NCBI GenBank assembly: GCA_011503125.2
Contig: WWBZ02000040.1
Coordinates: forward strand, 3,782,001-3,846,000
DNA: 64,000 nt
Reading direction: 5' to 3'
From: Botryosphaeria dothidea
Taxonomy: Eukaryota > Ascomycota > Dothideomycetes > Botryosphaeriales > Botryosphaeriaceae
The notes under the pieces are model-generated. The model worked only from the letters and a program-made list of their open reading frames with translations, had not been told where the DNA came from and did not search any database. A program made the translations under genes and the position numbers. This document shows, piece by piece, positions 31,896-44,126 of the stretch (positions are counted from its first letter, which is position 1; every line of letters starts with the position of its first letter).

Positions 31896-32774
31896 GCGAG
31901 ATACCAATATCACCACACTTCGGCCATAAATTACTCCGCCGCAACAAAGCATGGACTCCCTTTGTGAATAGAAGGCATACATGAGTTTCTCGGTGGATAG
32001 TATCAGGTATTGCATTTTGCAAACGTCACGTCCACTACGGAGAGCGGGCAATGGTTCCCGAGAGCATGGAGCGTAATTGCTTTTTGCGCGAATGGTCACA
32101 TGGAAGACCTGAAGACACGGTCACATCGACTGCCTATTTCCCTGGAACTCAAAATGTGACCAGAAGTTATTCGTGAACTATCTCGCCTTACCCCCACGCG
32201 GTAGGCTGTCGTGACTACAGGCTGCTTGAAATGTAAGACTCTGCATGAGGTCCGATAACATGTCGTGTATTCATGTTGACAGAACGGTTCCGCAAGGGCA
32301 TGGCTTGATACTTGCAGCAATAGGACCTCGGGAAGCGATGACAAAGTTCCGCGGGCGGGTTTAATTGCAGTAATGCCGGGCGAATCCGGCTTTCAAGTTC
32401 TCCTAGAACAGCTTATTCAGGTACGGCACAGCTATGTTGCGCAGGCATTTCCGAAAGCAGACAAACAAGGCATGCGGGGTAGTCAATGACAAGTGCAGGG
32501 CGTCGACCAGGAAAGTAAAAGTTCTCAGCGACAAAAAGCGGCGGAAAAAGCAGGCATCGGCGGGCTGCAATTGGCAACTGGGTCCGTCTGGGATCCGCGC
32601 CAAGTGATGACGGTAAAGCCGAAGCCCCCACTCGTAGAGGAAAGGCTGGCCACCGCGCGGGCGGACGCTTTGCATCCTAACCGCCTGACAAATCTACAAG
32701 AGCACCACTATGGCCCGGCCGACGCGAGCGACTCCCCGTTCCATGGCGCATTTTGTTCTGCAAAACTGCGCGAC
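31896..32774. other. intergenic, no gene recognised
   Basis: 3' flank of the complex I subunit gene and promoter of the OSGIN-like gene. Open frames on the minus strand are short and unrecognised. Confidence 0.4.
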
Positions 32775-34487
32775 ATGGCGAACAACACGCTTCGGGACGT
32801 CGACACCGTGATTGTGGGTAAGTGTCGGCCCGCTCCCGCTCACCAGGTCACATTCGTCCTGTGAGACCTCTAATTCACGCTTGTCGGCTGACGCAATGGA
32901 CCTGCTTTCTTGCGAATTGCAGGCAACGGCCCCTCGGCGTTGATTTTATCCTACATACTTCATGGCCACATTCCCTACTACACCCGCCCGCACCACGACC
33001 CGCTTCTCCACGCGAAACTCGAGTCCCGCCGCAACCTCCTAGACCTCACGCCGGATCTCTACGCACACTTCCAATCGTCGCTGCGCTACTCGACCCAAGC
33101 CCTTCCAATCAATACCCTCCTCGATACTTTGATCCGTCCCAATGCCGACACTGAGATTGATCCGCAATCCTGCGTCGAGTGGCGGTACGAGCCAGACAAA
33201 GCGGTCTCACATGTCGCCCTGGGCGATGCCGCACATGCTGGAGGTCAATGGGCCGACGAGCCCGTATCGGCCAGCAGTGACATTGGCACGCTGAGTTATG
33301 CGGAAATGCTGTCGCTACCGGGATATTCTTTTGCGGACCATTGGAAAGCAGTGAATGGGGAACCGCTGCCACATTTTTTGCGCCCCACCCGGACGCAAGT
33401 AGCCGCATACTACAAAGCGTACCCGCAAGCTGTTGGCATTTCAGAGTCCATCCAAAGCAACGTCAAGGTGTCTCACGTTTCGAGGACTGCGGATGGCTTC
33501 TACTTTGGCTCTCATGGGATCCGATGCAAGCACCTTGTCTTGGCCTCGGGCATTTTCTCCGTCAACATCCCCCTGCCGCCTAGGCTGTCGCCCTTGTGTA
33601 ACGTGCACAATGTAACGAAACCATTGCTAGTGATAGGGTCAGGCTTTTCTGCAGCGGACATAATAATCTCGACGCCCCCTCACCGCAAAATCATCCATAT
33701 GTTCAACTGGAAACCGGAGGAGCGACCATCCCCCTTGCGAGGATGTCATCACCAGGCTTACCCAGAATATGCTGGCATCTATCGACAAATGAAACTCGCT
33801 GCACTTTCCTCGTCAAAGTCCAGGGCTTCTGCATCACCTTTGATGAGGAAGAAGAACAACCCATTCTTCACCCACCGCGACTGGGCGACCGTTTACGAAG
33901 GCCTAGCAAATGCCCAAGTGGTAGAGGTCTCATTGATCGACGGCTTTGCCAAGGTCAACTTCCGTCTGGAATCTGGCGAACACATCGAGCGCGCCATAGG
34001 CGGAATCGAGTACGTCGTCGGAAGGCGCGGGTCATTCGAGTACCTCGTTGACTCGCTGCGTTCCGAAGTAATCGGCCCCACCTCAGGCCACGACAATGAG
34101 GAGAATCCATCACCCGGCCTTATCTCCGACCGAACCCTTCGCGAAAAGGCCGAGGAGGACTTGGAAGTCGCGCCCTCCGTCTTCGCCATCGGCAGCCTGA
34201 CTGGCGACTCGCTGGTGCGGCATGCCTTCGGTGCGTGCGCTTATGCCGCTGGCAGGATTCTTGACGCGAAACATGAGTTCGCCGAGGAGAATCACTGCGC
34301 GGCGGCTGCTGCGAAGACGAAAATGCCGACCCCGCCAAGGAGTCCGGTCCAGAAGAGCGTCAACGGCCATTCGCGGAATGGGAGCAGCCCGAAGATCAGG
34401 CCGAATAGTGTCAGTCATCATGACCTTCACCTCGACCGCAGAAAGCTACCGAGGGCGATGGTCCTGCAGGAGACAGAGAGACAGTAG
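32775..34487 (+). CDS. OSGIN-like FAD/NAD(P)-binding oxidoreductase (one intron)
   Basis: Model: join(32775..32817,32923..34487), 535 aa. The 105 bp intron (GTAAGT to GCAG) interrupts the first dinucleotide-binding loop; splicing gives DTVIVGNGPSALILSYIL, the GxGxxA fold that binds FAD. A second loop, PLLVIGSGFSAADI at about residue 247, would bind NAD(P)H. The order of FAD loop, HYTRPHHDP-like segment (IPYYTRPHHDP) and WKAVNGEPLP resembles oxidative-stress-induced growth inhibitor (OSGIN) proteins and flavin monooxygenase-like enzymes. No transmembrane span or signal is visible. The last 90 residues are Ser/Pro/Lys-rich and disordered. Substrate unknown. The ATG at 32743 is out of frame, so 32775 is chosen. 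Confidence 0.85.
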
Positions 34488-35632
34488 ATGGAAATACCTG
34501 TTGATACAAAAGCTTGGGACTGTTCTCTCGATTAGGGGACTGGCGTTCTTGCGGGATAAATTATTTTTTTTGGTTCTCATTGCTGACAACCTTTGCATTA
34601 GCGGGTCTTTGGTTTTACGTAGACAGACTCTGTAGAAGCGGTTCCATCTGTCATATACCTGTAAATCTTGATCCTATATACTTCATTGGAAGGAAGCTTT
34701 GTTGTTTCTGTTGTCGGCCATTGGCGCGAGACTTGCATCCTAGAAAGCAGTATCTGGCTGCATGGTTAGCTTCATCTTCTTCCTCTTTCAGCAATGATAA
34801 GCTTCTTGTTTACAACTGGCTCTGAGTTGATGTGAAATTCACATCAGTCTGAGCCTGGTCCGACGAGGCGCCCGCCTCTGATGTCGCCGAGGACGGGCAC
34901 CTGCGATTGGTGACGGTGGCGGACGGAACGGTATATTTTCGATTTCACATCATAAAGCTGTCATAAGTATCATGCGGCCGGCGACGCAAAGACGCCCTTC
35001 CTCATCTGATTCTTATCACCGCGGGGAGCACTAAAAGCAAAAGTTTTGCTCAATAATTTGAGGCATCCATGCTTTTTCTGCCTTGCAGGCGTGGTTCAGG
35101 GGAATGCACAAAACGAACCAATGCCCTCGTGAGTGGAGATCACGATTTCGAGCTGCGCAAGCAGAGGCTGAATCGTACGTTGTGGGCTAAGGAAAGAGGC
35201 TTGAAGAGGGTTGGAATAAGCCATCTCGAATAGGCTTCCCTGATCGACAGACATGCGCGGAGCACAGCCGTATTTGGTGATGACGGCGCCGCGGAAGCGA
35301 GAGACCTATGTAACATGGGACGGGATTCGCTCGCTGCACGGCATCGAGAAAGTAGCGCGCCGATGGACTTCCGACTCTGACGACAGCGCGATTGCGATGC
35401 TTTTTCCATTGCATTCCCGGGGTCGAAGGAAGGTCAACGATGTCGGGCGTCCAATATGCGCGTCGCAGCACGGATGCTCGGCAAACACATGAGTGCTTTT
35501 CGCCGCGTCGGCCTGTGCACCAGCGCGACGATGACGGCAGACTATGCTCCATCCAGCCGACGATAATTACGAAGAGAAGCAACGACACGCCTGACGAGCA
35601 AGAAGCAATACTCTAATCCATATTAACGAATC
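34488..35632. other. intergenic, no gene recognised
   Basis: 3' flank of the OSGIN-like gene and promoter of the EBP gene. Open frames on either strand (35140-35588) are not recognised. Confidence 0.4.
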
Positions 35633-36808
35633 ATGGCAGCCACGCTTAACGACCTGATTACGTCCAAGCTCCCAGCCCTCTTTGGCTGCAACGGCATTCT
35701 CCCGCTCTCCGCAGACTGTTACTCGGCATCCCCTCCTCCTCCTCCTGCTGCTGCTCCGCCCGGCGATCCAGTCGCGTCCGCTGCTTCCATGATGGCCGAG
35801 TCCGCGGCAGCAGCCTTCGAGCCGGCCTTGGAGGTGCCTATCGAGATCAACGCTACGAAGATCTTGCACCCGCCTCACCCCTACTTTCCCCTGGAGGTCG
35901 AGATTGTGGGATACCTGGCCAATGACTTTACGGTGCCGCAGCTGCTGGCGTCCTTCGCGGCTGGATGCGCGGGAATATTTCTGGTCACATACCTTGTTGC
36001 GAAGAAGATCAGGCCAACGATGCGCGGCTCAGATCTCCTCCAGATAATGTGGTTCGTGTTGTGTAGGTGGCCCACTGCGTGACGCTTGGATTGAGCATAA
36101 CTAATGTTGCGTACCAGGCGGTTGCATTCACTTCTTCTTTGAAGGCAAGGTCCCTCCGTGCGCGAAACAACGGAAGTGAGCAGCATCTGACATATATAAT
36201 AAGGCTTCTACGTCTATAACTTCAGGAGATTGGGCGGGTCGAAGCACTTGTTTGGACAGCTGTGGAAGGAGTACGCGCTCTCCGACTCGCGCTACCTGAC
36301 GCAGGACCCCTTCGTGCTCTGCATGGAGTCCATCACTGCCGTAAGAGCCACCCGTTCTGGCATCGGGAGAAGCGACGCTGACTTAAGCTTGAAATTAAGA
36401 TTTGCTGGGGCCCTCTATCCTTCATCGTTGCGCACATGATTACCACCGAGCATCCTCTTCGATACCCACTGCAAGCGATCGTCTCTCTGGGCCAGCTGTA
36501 CGGTGACCTGCTGTACTACGCAACCGCCATGTTCGACCACTTGTTCTCGAACTTGAACTACTCGCGCCCGGAGCAATACTACTTTTGGGGATACTTTGTG
36601 CTCATGAACGCGTTTTGGATCGTTATCCCGATCGGTGAGTACCATGATCCGTACTGGAATGGACACCGGACATCTGGAGCTGACAGTTGCGCTAGTTTTG
36701 ATCGCGAACAGCATCAGTGCTTCCGGTAGAGCTTTCAAGGCATTGGCGAAGATGGAGAGATGCCTCAATGCGTCCCCAGCAAGCCCGAAGAAGAAGAAGC
36801 ATTTGTAG
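35633..36808 (+). CDS. EBP-type sterol delta8-delta7 isomerase (four introns, one GC-AG)
   Basis: Model: join(35633..36062,36118..36144,36204..36340,36400..36634,36696..36808), 313 aa. The EXPERA/emopamil-binding core is clear: membrane spans near FAAGCAGIFLVTYLVA, then IMWFVLCGCIHFFFEGFYVY with the conserved His and Glu of the active site, then KEYALSDSRYL, the E and T of MESITAICWGP, and the final spans around YYFWGYFVLMNAFWIVIPI. EBP shifts the sterol double bond from C8 to C7 in the ER. The C-terminus KKKKHL fits a KKxx ER-retrieval signal. The second intron (36145-36203) begins GCAAGG rather than GT; only this boundary keeps the EGFYV frame. The N-terminal 85 residues are an Ala/Pro-rich extension. 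Confidence 0.92.
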
Positions 36809-38118
36809 ATTGAGCATAATTTGGACAAGTCGAGAGAAAGGTTATCATGGTGAAATAGACTTTAATAGCATTACTACCAACCAGAATCAGGCCGCCTAGA
36901 GTGATGGGTGGTTGCACCCGCTTTTTCGTAGCACGATGACGCACCGCTGTATCCGGGATAAGGGTGATGAGGATGGACTGTAATTGGGCCACCTTCGGGG
37001 ATCTAGTCTCGACAACGTGGACCAAGCAAACCAAGAAGACTAGCGCCAAGTCAGGTTGGCGAATGAAGAGTGCAGCGCTCCATCTCAGGAACGACGGAAG
37101 CATATTGTGCGTAAGTCTGGAAGTCTTTTCGGTTGCTTCAGGTTATTGGCGGAGGCTGTCTCGGGAGCTGGGGAGATGCTCTGCGCCCGTGCATGGGGTC
37201 TGCGCAGATCTGTCGATAGCTACTGTTGATCTGCCGCCGAGAGCAACGCCCCCAAAATAGAGACAATGAATTGATGGCTGCGAGAGCGCCAACTGCGGGC
37301 TGTGGAATGCGGACAGATGCACGCGACTGCGCGACGCGTGGTAGCTGGCGCGTGGAAAGCTTGGCCCGATGGAAGAAGCAAGCCGAAGGCCCTGGACGTA
37401 TGTAGTTGGCAGCGGCGGTGAGGCGTAGGGCGCTGGCAGTGCTGGGCGCGGTCGAGGCAGGTCGTGCGAGGCGGATCTTCACAAGCATGGCCCGCGCTGG
37501 CTCGAGCTATCGGGCGCAAACAACAGGCCTGTAAACAACTGGGCCCAGAGCGTCAACAACACTCTCCAGCCACAAGCAAGCCGACCCGGGATTGCACTTG
37601 CACCCGCAACGCCTGCACCCGCTCTGCGCCCGAGTTTCAGCGCCTCACAAAAGTAAGCGCACCGCTTGAGATCATCGATTCACGCACCCGTGCATCCAAC
37701 CTTGGAAGTCGCCCCCAGTCCCACAGTTATTCCGCGCAGCACCTGGCAACTTGCTTGCAACCAGGTCTGCGCAACCAACAGTCCGCCCACCCCAAGCTAG
37801 CAGACACGGGCCCTGCGAATCAGCCACCTCCCACTCCTCTCCCCGGAGTTCCATGGAAATTCTGCTGCGCGCAGCCCGCCCGAGTCTCTAGACACCCATC
37901 CGACGCGGTCCCCAGGCTCATGTGGCCTGCTGCAAGGTATGTAGCCCACCGCCAGCTCCAGCCTCTTGCCCCGTCAGCAGCTGCACACCCTCAGTTTCGG
38001 CCGCCGCGGCGACAAAAAAGCAACCCCGCCCTTCCCCAAACCCTCCGCCCGCCGAAATCTTCCTATTCTGCACGCAATTCCGCCAGAAGGCTAATTCCCA
38101 GCGCCGTCGTTGCGCGCC
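36809..38118. other. promoter and leader region of the RhoGEF gene
   Basis: 1.3 kb. The right half is C-rich with low G on the plus strand, like a long fungal 5' leader. The frame at 37464-38366 overlaps the next gene out of frame and is treated as a shadow. Confidence 0.45.
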
Positions 38119-41100
38119 ATGCGGCAGCAGACATCCATGACCGCGCCAGCGACTCCGAAGAGCAAACCCGCAACGCCCGCCGACAAGCAGAAGCCCGCCA
38201 AATCTCCGCTCGTCCTGGGCAAGGGCCCGGGCCCCATCGACAATGCAAAGATAAAGGCCAAGATCGAGAAATGGCAAGCTGCGGGCGGCGGCGCCATCAC
38301 CGTTGTCGACCCGCCCTCCACGCCAGGGTCGGAAAAAGAGGGCGCGGCAGCCAAGGATGCGGATAAGAGCGAGGAGGCCAAAGAAGCGGCTGAGCCGGAT
38401 GCTGCTGCTGAGGCGGGCGACGGCGAAGCGGTGGCAGCGGTGGCAGCGAAAGAGAAGGATGCCGCGAAGCCCGCTCCGGCCAAGTCGCCCTCGCCGACCA
38501 AGAAACAGCAGCCCAAGCCGAAGGCGAATGACCTGGATCAGGAGCTGCAGGCCGCCGTGACCCCGAAGAAGCGCGTCGTCAGTGACGGCCACTGGCGCAA
38601 GAGCCGGTCGCCGCCGAAGGACAAGCCGACCGGTTGGGTGCGTCCGGCGGTCAAGAAGGTCCAGGTGCCGAAGCCGCCGGAGGAGAAGGAGGAGCCGAAG
38701 AAGAGTCCGCCGAAGATACCGATATTGCCCAAGCCTGTCTATGCGCCTGATGGTAAACGGGTTGCGGCCGTCCGCAGGCGGCGGAAGTCTACAGTCTCAA
38801 AGAGCAGTGAAGAGGACGAGCTGTCGGACTTGGAGCCAGCGCCACTCAGAAAATCTCGCAGAGAGGATAGATTCCTGCCGAAAGAGAAGTCAGACGAGCC
38901 GCCGAAGGTACTAGAGCCAGCACCACTCAGAAAATCGCGCAGAGAGGATAGGCTCCTGCCAAAAGAGAAGCCGGATGAGCCTTTGGAGCCAGCACGGCCG
39001 CGTAGGGAAGATAGATTCATGCCCAAAGAGAAGCCGTACGAGCCGCCTTCCAGCGGCAATCGTGTGAGAGATGCTATCAAAAAACACGAAGCGCTGGCCC
39101 GAGGAGAGATCCTGGATGATCCGCTACCAAAGAGAAGGTCTGTGCGGAAGGCAAAGAGCAACTACGGTGAAAGTGAAAGGAAGCCCGATGAGAGCGCAAG
39201 CGAATCTCCAGCGCGTGGTGCTCGGTCAGAAGATGAGCTTCGAAGGAGGAGAAAGATGAGGAGGCGCACAATCGGTTCCAAAGAAGAGGTCTCAAGCCTG
39301 CCACCAGAGGAAGATCGGCCAGCAGCAGAGAGGAGACGCAGTCGCCGCAAAACTCATAGGACACTTTCCCCCGAGCCTGGAGACACGCCAGCTGCCACTC
39401 AGTCTGCGCCTGTGACCCCTCAACCCGCCACTCCGACAACAGGTGATAATGCAGAGGCTCCGACGGAGAAGGTCTTTGGTAGTCGCGTTGAGGCATGGCT
39501 GTCCTGCACACCGGATCCGTTTGTTGAAGGTAAAGACGGCAAGGATAAGGACAAGGAACGGAGGAGAAGCTCGAGGCGCTCATCGTCGAGCACGGAGGGG
39601 TCGACGCTGCTCTCTGAGGAGAAGCGTGGTGAGAAGGACCCTGGAAGATTACAGGAATCGCCTTCTCCGCGTCATGGCAGCAGCAGGAGGCGGAAACACC
39701 GCCGCAGAAGCTACGACAGCCAAGATGAATCGGTGCTGTCCGACGACAGGCACCGAAGAAGGTCATCTCACACGCCTACGCCGGATGAGGACAATCTTAT
39801 TACTGTGGAGTACGACGACTCGACCATTCTCTCTACTTCTACTCCATCGTCTCTTAAGCGCAGGCCAGCACGCCGTGCGTCCGAATCTCCAACCAAGACT
39901 CGCCCGTCTCCAGTGCCAGCAACTATTCCGGAGGATGAAGTCGTCTCATCAACCGCCACGTCTTCCGTTGACGCATCGAAAGCCGATTCGCCAGACATGA
40001 CGCCTCGTCCCCGCAATTCCATGCGGCGTGAGTTCCCGACAACGGGCAGGAAGTTGTCGACCATTGCGTCAGTAGAGACGTTCGACTCCAAGCGGAAGCC
40101 TTCCAGAACAGTTTCTCAAGGATCCGACAATACCATTCATCCAGACGATGCTATCAAGGAGGACTCGCCAGCCGACGACTCCGGAAAGCTTGCAGATACT
40201 ATGTCGATCATGACCGGAATGACTGGCATGACTGCTCGAAGCAGGAACAGCACAAGGCGCCGGCTTGCATCGCATGCAGATCTCATCTCTGTTCTATCTA
40301 TGCCTGAGCGCACCAATTCGAAGAGCAAGAGTATTGTGTCTGCGCGCAGCATCCGCACGAACAAGAGCAGATTGGCCACCGCGACAATGGAAGATTTGAT
40401 GAAAGAGCTTCAATCCGACGAGTCAAAGTACATGCGCGAGCTGAGGACTCTCGTGGACGGGGTTATTCCCGTTCTGCTCACGTGCGTGCTGTCGAAATCA
40501 GAATCAGCCGTCACAGCTGGACTCTTCAGCAAGACGGGAGGCCCAGGCGAAAGCACCAAGATCACGAAGCCAATTGTGGAGATGGGGGTTGCTCTGGAGC
40601 GCCTCAAGACCCTGCACAAACGCATCCCCAAGGCTGAACCAGAGGCTCTGCTGTCATGGGCACAGAGCGCGCAGAGAGTTTACGCAGATTACGTCAAGTC
40701 TTGGAGATTAGGTTTCCAAGATGTCGTCGTAAACCTTGCGCCCGCAAGTGACGATGATAAGCCCGACAAGAAAGAGGATCAAGCGGATGCAGAGTCAACG
40801 ATCGATGAAGGCATGCCACGCAATGAAGAGGGCTATGTTGTTGACGGCGACGGTGAAAGAGTCGACGTAGCCTTCCTTCTCAAACGGCCGCTAGTCCGCC
40901 TCAAATACCTCGCTAAGACCTTCAAGGGAATCAACATCCTCAAGCCATCCGACCGAGCAAACGACATGGCCGCCAGATACCAAGACTTAGTCACCCAAGC
41001 CCGGAAGCGGTCGAACGAAGAACGAGCGCGTTTGGAGGATGAAGCGGCTGCCAGCATAGACCCTACGAGAGCCAGGGATCCACGAAGCTTGGCCCCTCTA

Positions 41101-44100
41101 GCCGGCGTCAGCGTCGATGCGACCCGATGCGTGCGCGCAAGAGATTATTTCGACATGACGCTTCTTCATTCAAGTGGACAGGAAGTCGATTGTAGGGTCG
41201 AGCTGTTGGTCCGCGATGACGCACCTGGACGAGGAACCAGCGGGGATCTCCTTCTATGCGAAGTGGACAATACAGGCCGGTGGCTGTTCTTCCCGCCGAT
41301 CCAGCTCAGCCGCGTCTCGGCTCGCAATGGAGATCTCAAGGGCGAGATCGTTATCATGATTCGTGGGCTCACCTCAGGTGGGGAGGAATGGCGGGAGCTA
41401 ATCACTCTGCGTACCAACGACGAGGAGGTAGGCTTCGAATGGGTGCAAATGCTGGGTCTTACCCCAGTTCCTCACAAGGTTTCGAGGGGGCTGAGCTTCC
41501 GCGAGAAGCCAGCACCAAGACCTACAAGCAGTCACGGGTCTTCCTCTCTGTTGTCCGCTGGAACCGGATCCACACCGCCAATCAAGAGCAGAACCCCCAG
41601 CCCCCGCGAGATCGAGATTCCAATAGGTGAAAGGGCAGGCGAGTCGTCGAAGAAATGGGGCCGCGAGACTCCGGACAAGTCCAGGCCACTGTCACCAGAG
41701 ACTGCTCCCAGTTCTGTGCTGAGCAGCGAAGTCGGCACCCTTGGCACAGGACTGAGCTCTGACGTGTTGTCGTCCGAGCCTGCAGAGTACGACGACTTGA
41801 CCCCACGCAAGACGCGTCCACCACCCCTGCAGACCTCGTCAACAACTTGGACTGATGCGATGTCTAGGGCTGAGAGCCCGACAACCCCGACACTAAAGCG
41901 GTCCAAGGCCAAGCGCTATTCGCGGGGAGACCCCCGTCCGCCAAGGGGTTCCAGGGATTCGAGCCTGGACCAAGAGCAAGTCACTCCAGAACGGCAGACG
42001 TCACGGCCTGCATTGCACTCTGAGCCTTCATATGCAACCACTTCGTCGTCCCTGACCGAAAGCTCGTATACGACTTCTTCGACGGAAAGGGGCGGCAAGG
42101 GAGGTTATAGTGTGTGGTATCCCCCGTCTGAGCCGGAAGACCTCAGTGACTACTCGGATGAAGAGGATACACCGCAGCCTCGCCGCAGACTTACAAAGCG
42201 CCCTCCCGCCCAGCGGCGCACTTCTTCTGTACCCTCATTGGACCTTCCGAGTATCCCGAGACTGCGCAAGTCCAGTCAACCAGAAACACCGACCAAGGCA
42301 GACATGCGCGAGAACGAGATGCGCTCGGAGTCGCTACCCATTCACACGCCGTCTTCGGCACCAGCGAAACTACAGAAGAAACCGCCGCGCATGCCCGAGC
42401 AGGAGGTTGAGCCGGAATTGGAAGATGTGCCTCCACCACCTCCGCCCCACCGCACTCCAAGCCCGGTAAATAACACTCCTCCGCTTAAGATCACGCCTGT
42501 GCCCAGCTTCACTCCGCCAGCTCCAGGTCTCCGCCAACACAGGCGTACTTCTTCCCCGTTGAAGCACGAATACCAGCCATCGACATGCACCGAGTCTTCC
42601 GGCGACGATAGCGAGCTTTCCTTCTCAGATGATGTCGGCTCTCAGTACTCAGAGTCTTCTGAGGACGATCTTGAAGCTGACGACGTCGCTCCTCTCGGTC
42701 CACTACCCCCAATGGATCCCCAGCGTCAATTCCCTAGGCCTTCGCCGCCGCAGTCTGCTTACGAACCCGGAACTGCTACTCTAAGCCCCTCTCAGTCTGC
42801 TTCCCAGGCTCCGTACAGAGCTGTGCCGCCAACTACTACCAAGCCGAACAAGACAGTCGCCAATATCTTCGCTTGGTCAGATACTGGCATGTGGGATGCT
42901 CTTCATCCCGACGAGTGCAGCATCGTCATCACTCCGGGTTTGATTGAAGCATTTGAGATGGGTCCGGAGCACTCAAAGGACTTCATCACTGAGGACGAGC
43001 AGAATAAGAGACCGCTTATTGCATTCGAGCTTACACCACTTGTCCCTCTTCGCCGAGGAACAGCTCTGGATATCTCCATTCGCTCCCCGCCAACTGCCAA
43101 CTCCAGGATCCGTACAAGTGCCAACATTATGTTCCGCTCGCGCTCTACTGAAGAGTGCGAGGCCCTGTACAATTTGATCAATAGGGCTCGCATCAACAAC
43201 CCGACGTACATCGCTCTTCAGAACGCTCGTGGACCGCACGGAGAAGACACCTGGGCCGCGGCTATGGATCGTCGTAACGCAGAGCGTACAGAGGGAAGCA
43301 CTACTGGAGGAAGCAGCTGGTGGGGCAGCTTGGGCCGCAGGAACAGCTACCGTGCCAAAACTTCCCGTGCTATCAGCACATCAGCTGGAACAACGAGCAG
43401 CGTCAACACAATCGGCAGTGCTTTCTCAGCCCTCAAGCGGTTCAGTGGCACCGGCAAGCTGTTCAATGCCGCGAGGGGCAGCATGTACTCATCGAACCAG
43501 GATAGCCACAGCCGCAGCACCGATTCGCTCAATGGTGAAGTTGAAACAAGCCCCGGCACTTCACCACGCCTGCCCAATACGTCAGACGATCCGACACTTG
43601 ATCCGCAGGGTATGCCTCTCGGAATCATGAACACGAAGATCAGGCTGTACGCACGCGAATCTCAGCAGAAATGGCGGGACATGGGTGCTGCGAGATTGTC
43701 AATCATGCGCCCCTCGCGGCCCTCGTCGCCAAACGCCAACCCTTACGTTAGACAGGGTCAGGGTAGCCCTGGTCAACGCAATCCGGAGGCAGAGAAGCGC
43801 ATTGTTGTGCTCGGCAAGACTAAGGGCGAGACTCTGCTCGATGTCACTCTTGGCGAGAGTTGCTTCGAGAGGGTTGCGCGAACGGGTATTGCGGTCAGCG
43901 TATGGGAGGACACCGTTGGCACGAACGAGGAGGTTGGAGGCATTCCTGCGATCGGAGGCTTGACCGGCACGAAGGCGAGGGTGTACATGATTCAGGTGAG
44001 TGTCCCCTTTTCGACAAAATGTTTGGTGTTTCAGGACCTCCGTGATTTGTTAACAGTTTCTTGCAGATGAAATCTGAACGCGAATGCGCGTACTGCTTCT

Positions 44101-44126
44101 CCTTGCTTGGCAAGCTGCGGTACTAG
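38119..44126 (+). CDS. large RhoGEF (DH-PH) scaffold protein
   Basis: Model: join(38119..43995,44067..44126), 1978 aa; the single 71 bp intron (GTGAGT to TGCAG) lies just before the last 19 residues (MKSERECAYCFSLLGKLRY). The first 750 residues are disordered and charged (Ala, Pro, Lys, Arg, Ser). They include three tandem copies of an RREDRxxPKEK repeat. A DH-like helical domain runs about 753-975 (MEDLMKELQSDESKYMREL, then LKRPLVRLKYLAKTFKGIN). A PH-like beta domain follows at about 990-1120 (VSVDATRCVRARDYFDMTL, then DLLLCEVDNTGRWLFFPP, then WRELITLRTNDEEVGFEWVQ). A second PH-like domain lies near 1580-1705 (NIFAWSDTGMWDALHPDE). DH-PH proteins load GTP onto Rho GTPases, so a role in polarity or cytokinesis is likely. 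The start could also be the Met at 38137. Confidence 0.85.
38833..39048 (+). repeat. three tandem coding repeats in the RhoGEF N-terminus
   Basis: Copies start at 38833, 38914 and 38986 (spacing 81 then 72 nt). Each encodes EPAxxRKSRREDRxxPKEK or a close variant, the third shortened to EPARPRREDRFMPKEK, each followed by a DEP or YEP. In-frame length variation suggests expansion by slippage or unequal crossover. Confidence 0.8.

Noticed and set aside
37464..38366. 300-codon frame upstream of the RhoGEF
   Set aside because: Overlaps the RhoGEF coding start in another frame; composition fits a C-rich leader.
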